Below, piece after piece: positions 63,301 to 64,000 of a DNA stretch of 64,000 nucleotides. The notes under the pieces were generated by a model. The model made no database searches. It was not told where the DNA came from and saw nothing but the letters and a program-made list of their open reading frames with translations. The stretch lies in contig CM059586.1 in NCBI GenBank assembly GCA_030407085.1, positions 105,041,501-105,105,500 on the forward strand, given 5' to 3'. The translations under genes were made by a program, and so were the position numbers. The number at the start of each line of letters is the position of its first letter. Within the stretch, counting starts at the first letter, position 1. The DNA comes from Trichopria drosophilae. Taxonomy: Eukaryota > Arthropoda > Insecta > Hymenoptera > Diapriidae.

Positions 63301-63434
63301 CATATGCCACGGAATGGTACAACTATTCTCCCAATGTCGTAAGATCACTCGTCATTGTGATGATGTATTCAAAAATTCCTTTTCGGATTACTGCTGGAAA
63401 ATTTGCGACTTATTCTATAACATTATTCGTAAAG
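57353..63434 (+). CDS. Odorant receptor, 7tm_6 family, six of seven exons in window
   Basis: Close paralogue of the intact OR upstream. Exons: 57353-57359 (ATG GAA G, inferred), 58717-58989, 59964-60444, 62312-62411, 63091-63207, 63279-63434. Exons 2 to 6 have exactly the same lengths and phases as the paralogue, giving 378 codons with no lesion. Landmarks: FDHMFGPCRVNLQMLGVWPD (4-23), IPQTIKLFMVWGNLEEMTEI, FFNSYIPYNMEYSP, YLGGLYAIFAYAGVDALY, FLIQFCMQGFQVLM (274-287), LLLYCYISETLVTE (313-326), ITAGKFATYSITLF near 363-376. The last exon, about 21 codons starting V-[LF]-K-x-S, lies past 64000. An ATG at 58686 is upstream of the exon-2 acceptor and is probably not the start. Intron 1 is 1.36 kb against 162 bp in the paralogue. 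Function: odour-gated channel subunit with Orco; ligand unknown. Confidence 0.9.
59640..59747. mobile_element. One-ended relic of a CAGTAG-type MITE
   Basis: The sequence ends GGGAGGGAGACTACTG followed by TA; reversed, it starts CAGTAGTCTCCCTCCCTTAT, close to the ends at 9759-10012 and 36214-36474. No matching left end is found in intron 2 of the OR gene, so the left boundary given here is a guess. Confidence 0.45.
60850..61320 (-). pseudogene. Unrecognised coding-like fragment antisense in OR intron 3
   Basis: Minus-strand sequence looks protein-like but broken. From the right: DFTSPEKLINLLR, then LSKKWKSTKLSSMLFL and TYTTAVLVLK. A one-base shift follows, then DDENQTESFSKFHEILTD and LFMDKFLQ. 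Further on, after a TTCCAG acceptor at about 61000, comes DLEKVEVCREVLKIY followed by TKLLSISGR and a GT. The amphipathic, Lys/Leu-rich look and splice-like borders suggest exons of a helical protein, but I cannot name the family. It is next to the TGGACGTCCA word array. It could be a captured gene fragment, a dead gene or chance. Confidence 0.35.
61338..61788. repeat. Array of TGGACGTCCA words
   Basis: More than twenty ACGTCCA/TGGACGT words on both strands, many forming TGGACGTCCA or CCAATGGACGTACAT palindromes. Two longer sub-units (about 61510-61640 and 61641-61770) are tandem and share GTGTACGT, GGACGTCCA, TTTTTCG and GACGAATAATGGACA. The open frames here on both strands are products of the array. 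It lies in intron 3 of the OR gene. Confidence 0.8.
61871..62241 (+). repeat. 365-bp module, copy in intron 3 of the second intact OR
   Basis: Second copy of the module at 53183-53549: TATTAATGTTGGGATCATT at the start, TTTACGCGCTTACAGTTTC, CATTCGATTTTCT, AAGATTTATTAACA, CCATTGAATGC, CTATTTTCATCT, and AGTAAATAATTTCTCC at the end. It is about 80 bp downstream of the TGGACGTCCA array and 70 bp upstream of exon 4. Confidence 0.85.
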
Positions 63435-64000
63435 GTAAGTATTATTGCCAGAGAAGGCTTCACAACTAATATACTAAACATAATAATTGCATTACTAGAC
63501 AAAATTTCGACATTGCAATTTTTACAGAGCTTTTTAAAATTATTTAATACGAATGCCGTCAATGTTTTCTTTTTTTTTAATCTAAACCACTTGCCTGTAA
63601 AAACAAAACGTTTTAAAGTGTCATTTTCTTGAAATGTTTGGATGCTAGAGTTATAAAATCTTGATTTGTTATTGGGTGTAGAACTTTGCTTCCGCTATTT
63701 TTTTTTCCAAATTCGAGCATATATTTTGAAAGGTTCATTTAATGTTAATTATTCAAAGTACTACTTATGGCTACTACATTGCAAAATCGGGTTTCTTATG
63801 GGTGTCTTAAATGACGACGCTAAGACACTCCGAAGTGTCCTGTTTTAAAATGTGTGTTGATTTATGCGTTTTAAAAATGATCTTTAAGATATTTTGTGCA
63901 TACCGAAGTAAAATTTAATTTTTTACTTCAAATTATTCCTGAGGTATCTTTCCACGTTTTTCACAAGGAGATCGAATTAAGTTATCGAAAAATCACAGTG
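63435..64000. other. Start of the last intron of the second intact OR
   Basis: It begins GTAAGT after exon 6. I looked for the final exon (a VLK-x-S-x-GY-type block) and did not find it before the window ends. Confidence 0.7.

Overview
This is an AT-rich, intron-rich insect nuclear window. A tandem, same-strand cluster of 7tm_6 odorant receptor (OR) genes with a shared exon plan, embedded in many old transposable elements (TEs), suggests Hymenoptera (wasp, sawfly, ant or bee). The species cannot be fixed from the sequence. The genes were read by eye; no alignment or database search was run.

Layout. 0-10 kb: gene-poor DNA with two non-LTR retrotransposon relics (4.7-6.6 kb), a worn tandem repeat (7.1-7.8 kb) and a repeat copy carrying a 254-bp MITE (9.7-10.1 kb). 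10.6-15.0 kb, minus strand: three broken exons of a YLPM1/ZAP3-like gene, interrupted by nested inverted-repeat elements. 15.9-19.1 kb: a 1.7-kb element packed with GATATC/GACATC words, then a dispersed repeat that cuts into an OR exon. 19.1-28.6 kb: two OR pseudogenes, one interrupted by an R1-like retrotransposon fragment and by an element with 16-bp terminal inverted repeats. 32.8-33.0 kb: an orphan copy of the OR upstream region. 34.9-44.6 kb: TE-dominated, including a 5-kb inverted-repeat element with a Jockey/CR1-like endonuclease relic inside it. 45.0-49.1 kb: a third OR pseudogene. 50.65-55.06 kb: a complete OR gene of seven exons coding 401 residues. 57.35 kb to the right edge: a second apparently intact OR whose last exon lies beyond the window.

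The two intact receptors have identical lengths for exons 2 to 6 (273, 481, 100, 117, 156 nt). Each starts with a tiny coding exon (16 and 7 nt) in a conserved upstream block, so a simple ORF search misplaces their starts. The pseudogenes keep several of the same exon sizes and splice phases, and their frameshifts can be placed to a few bases.

The most unusual theme is a set of non-coding elements, most with recognisable inverted ends, that share one design: a dense cluster of one short, near-palindromic word that differs from element to element (GGATCCGGA, AAAAGATATC, AGAATCTTC, AACCAATTGG, GTGCGTAAA, TGGACGTCCA). Two such arrays sit just upstream of copies of the same ~365-bp module, in different introns of the two intact OR genes.
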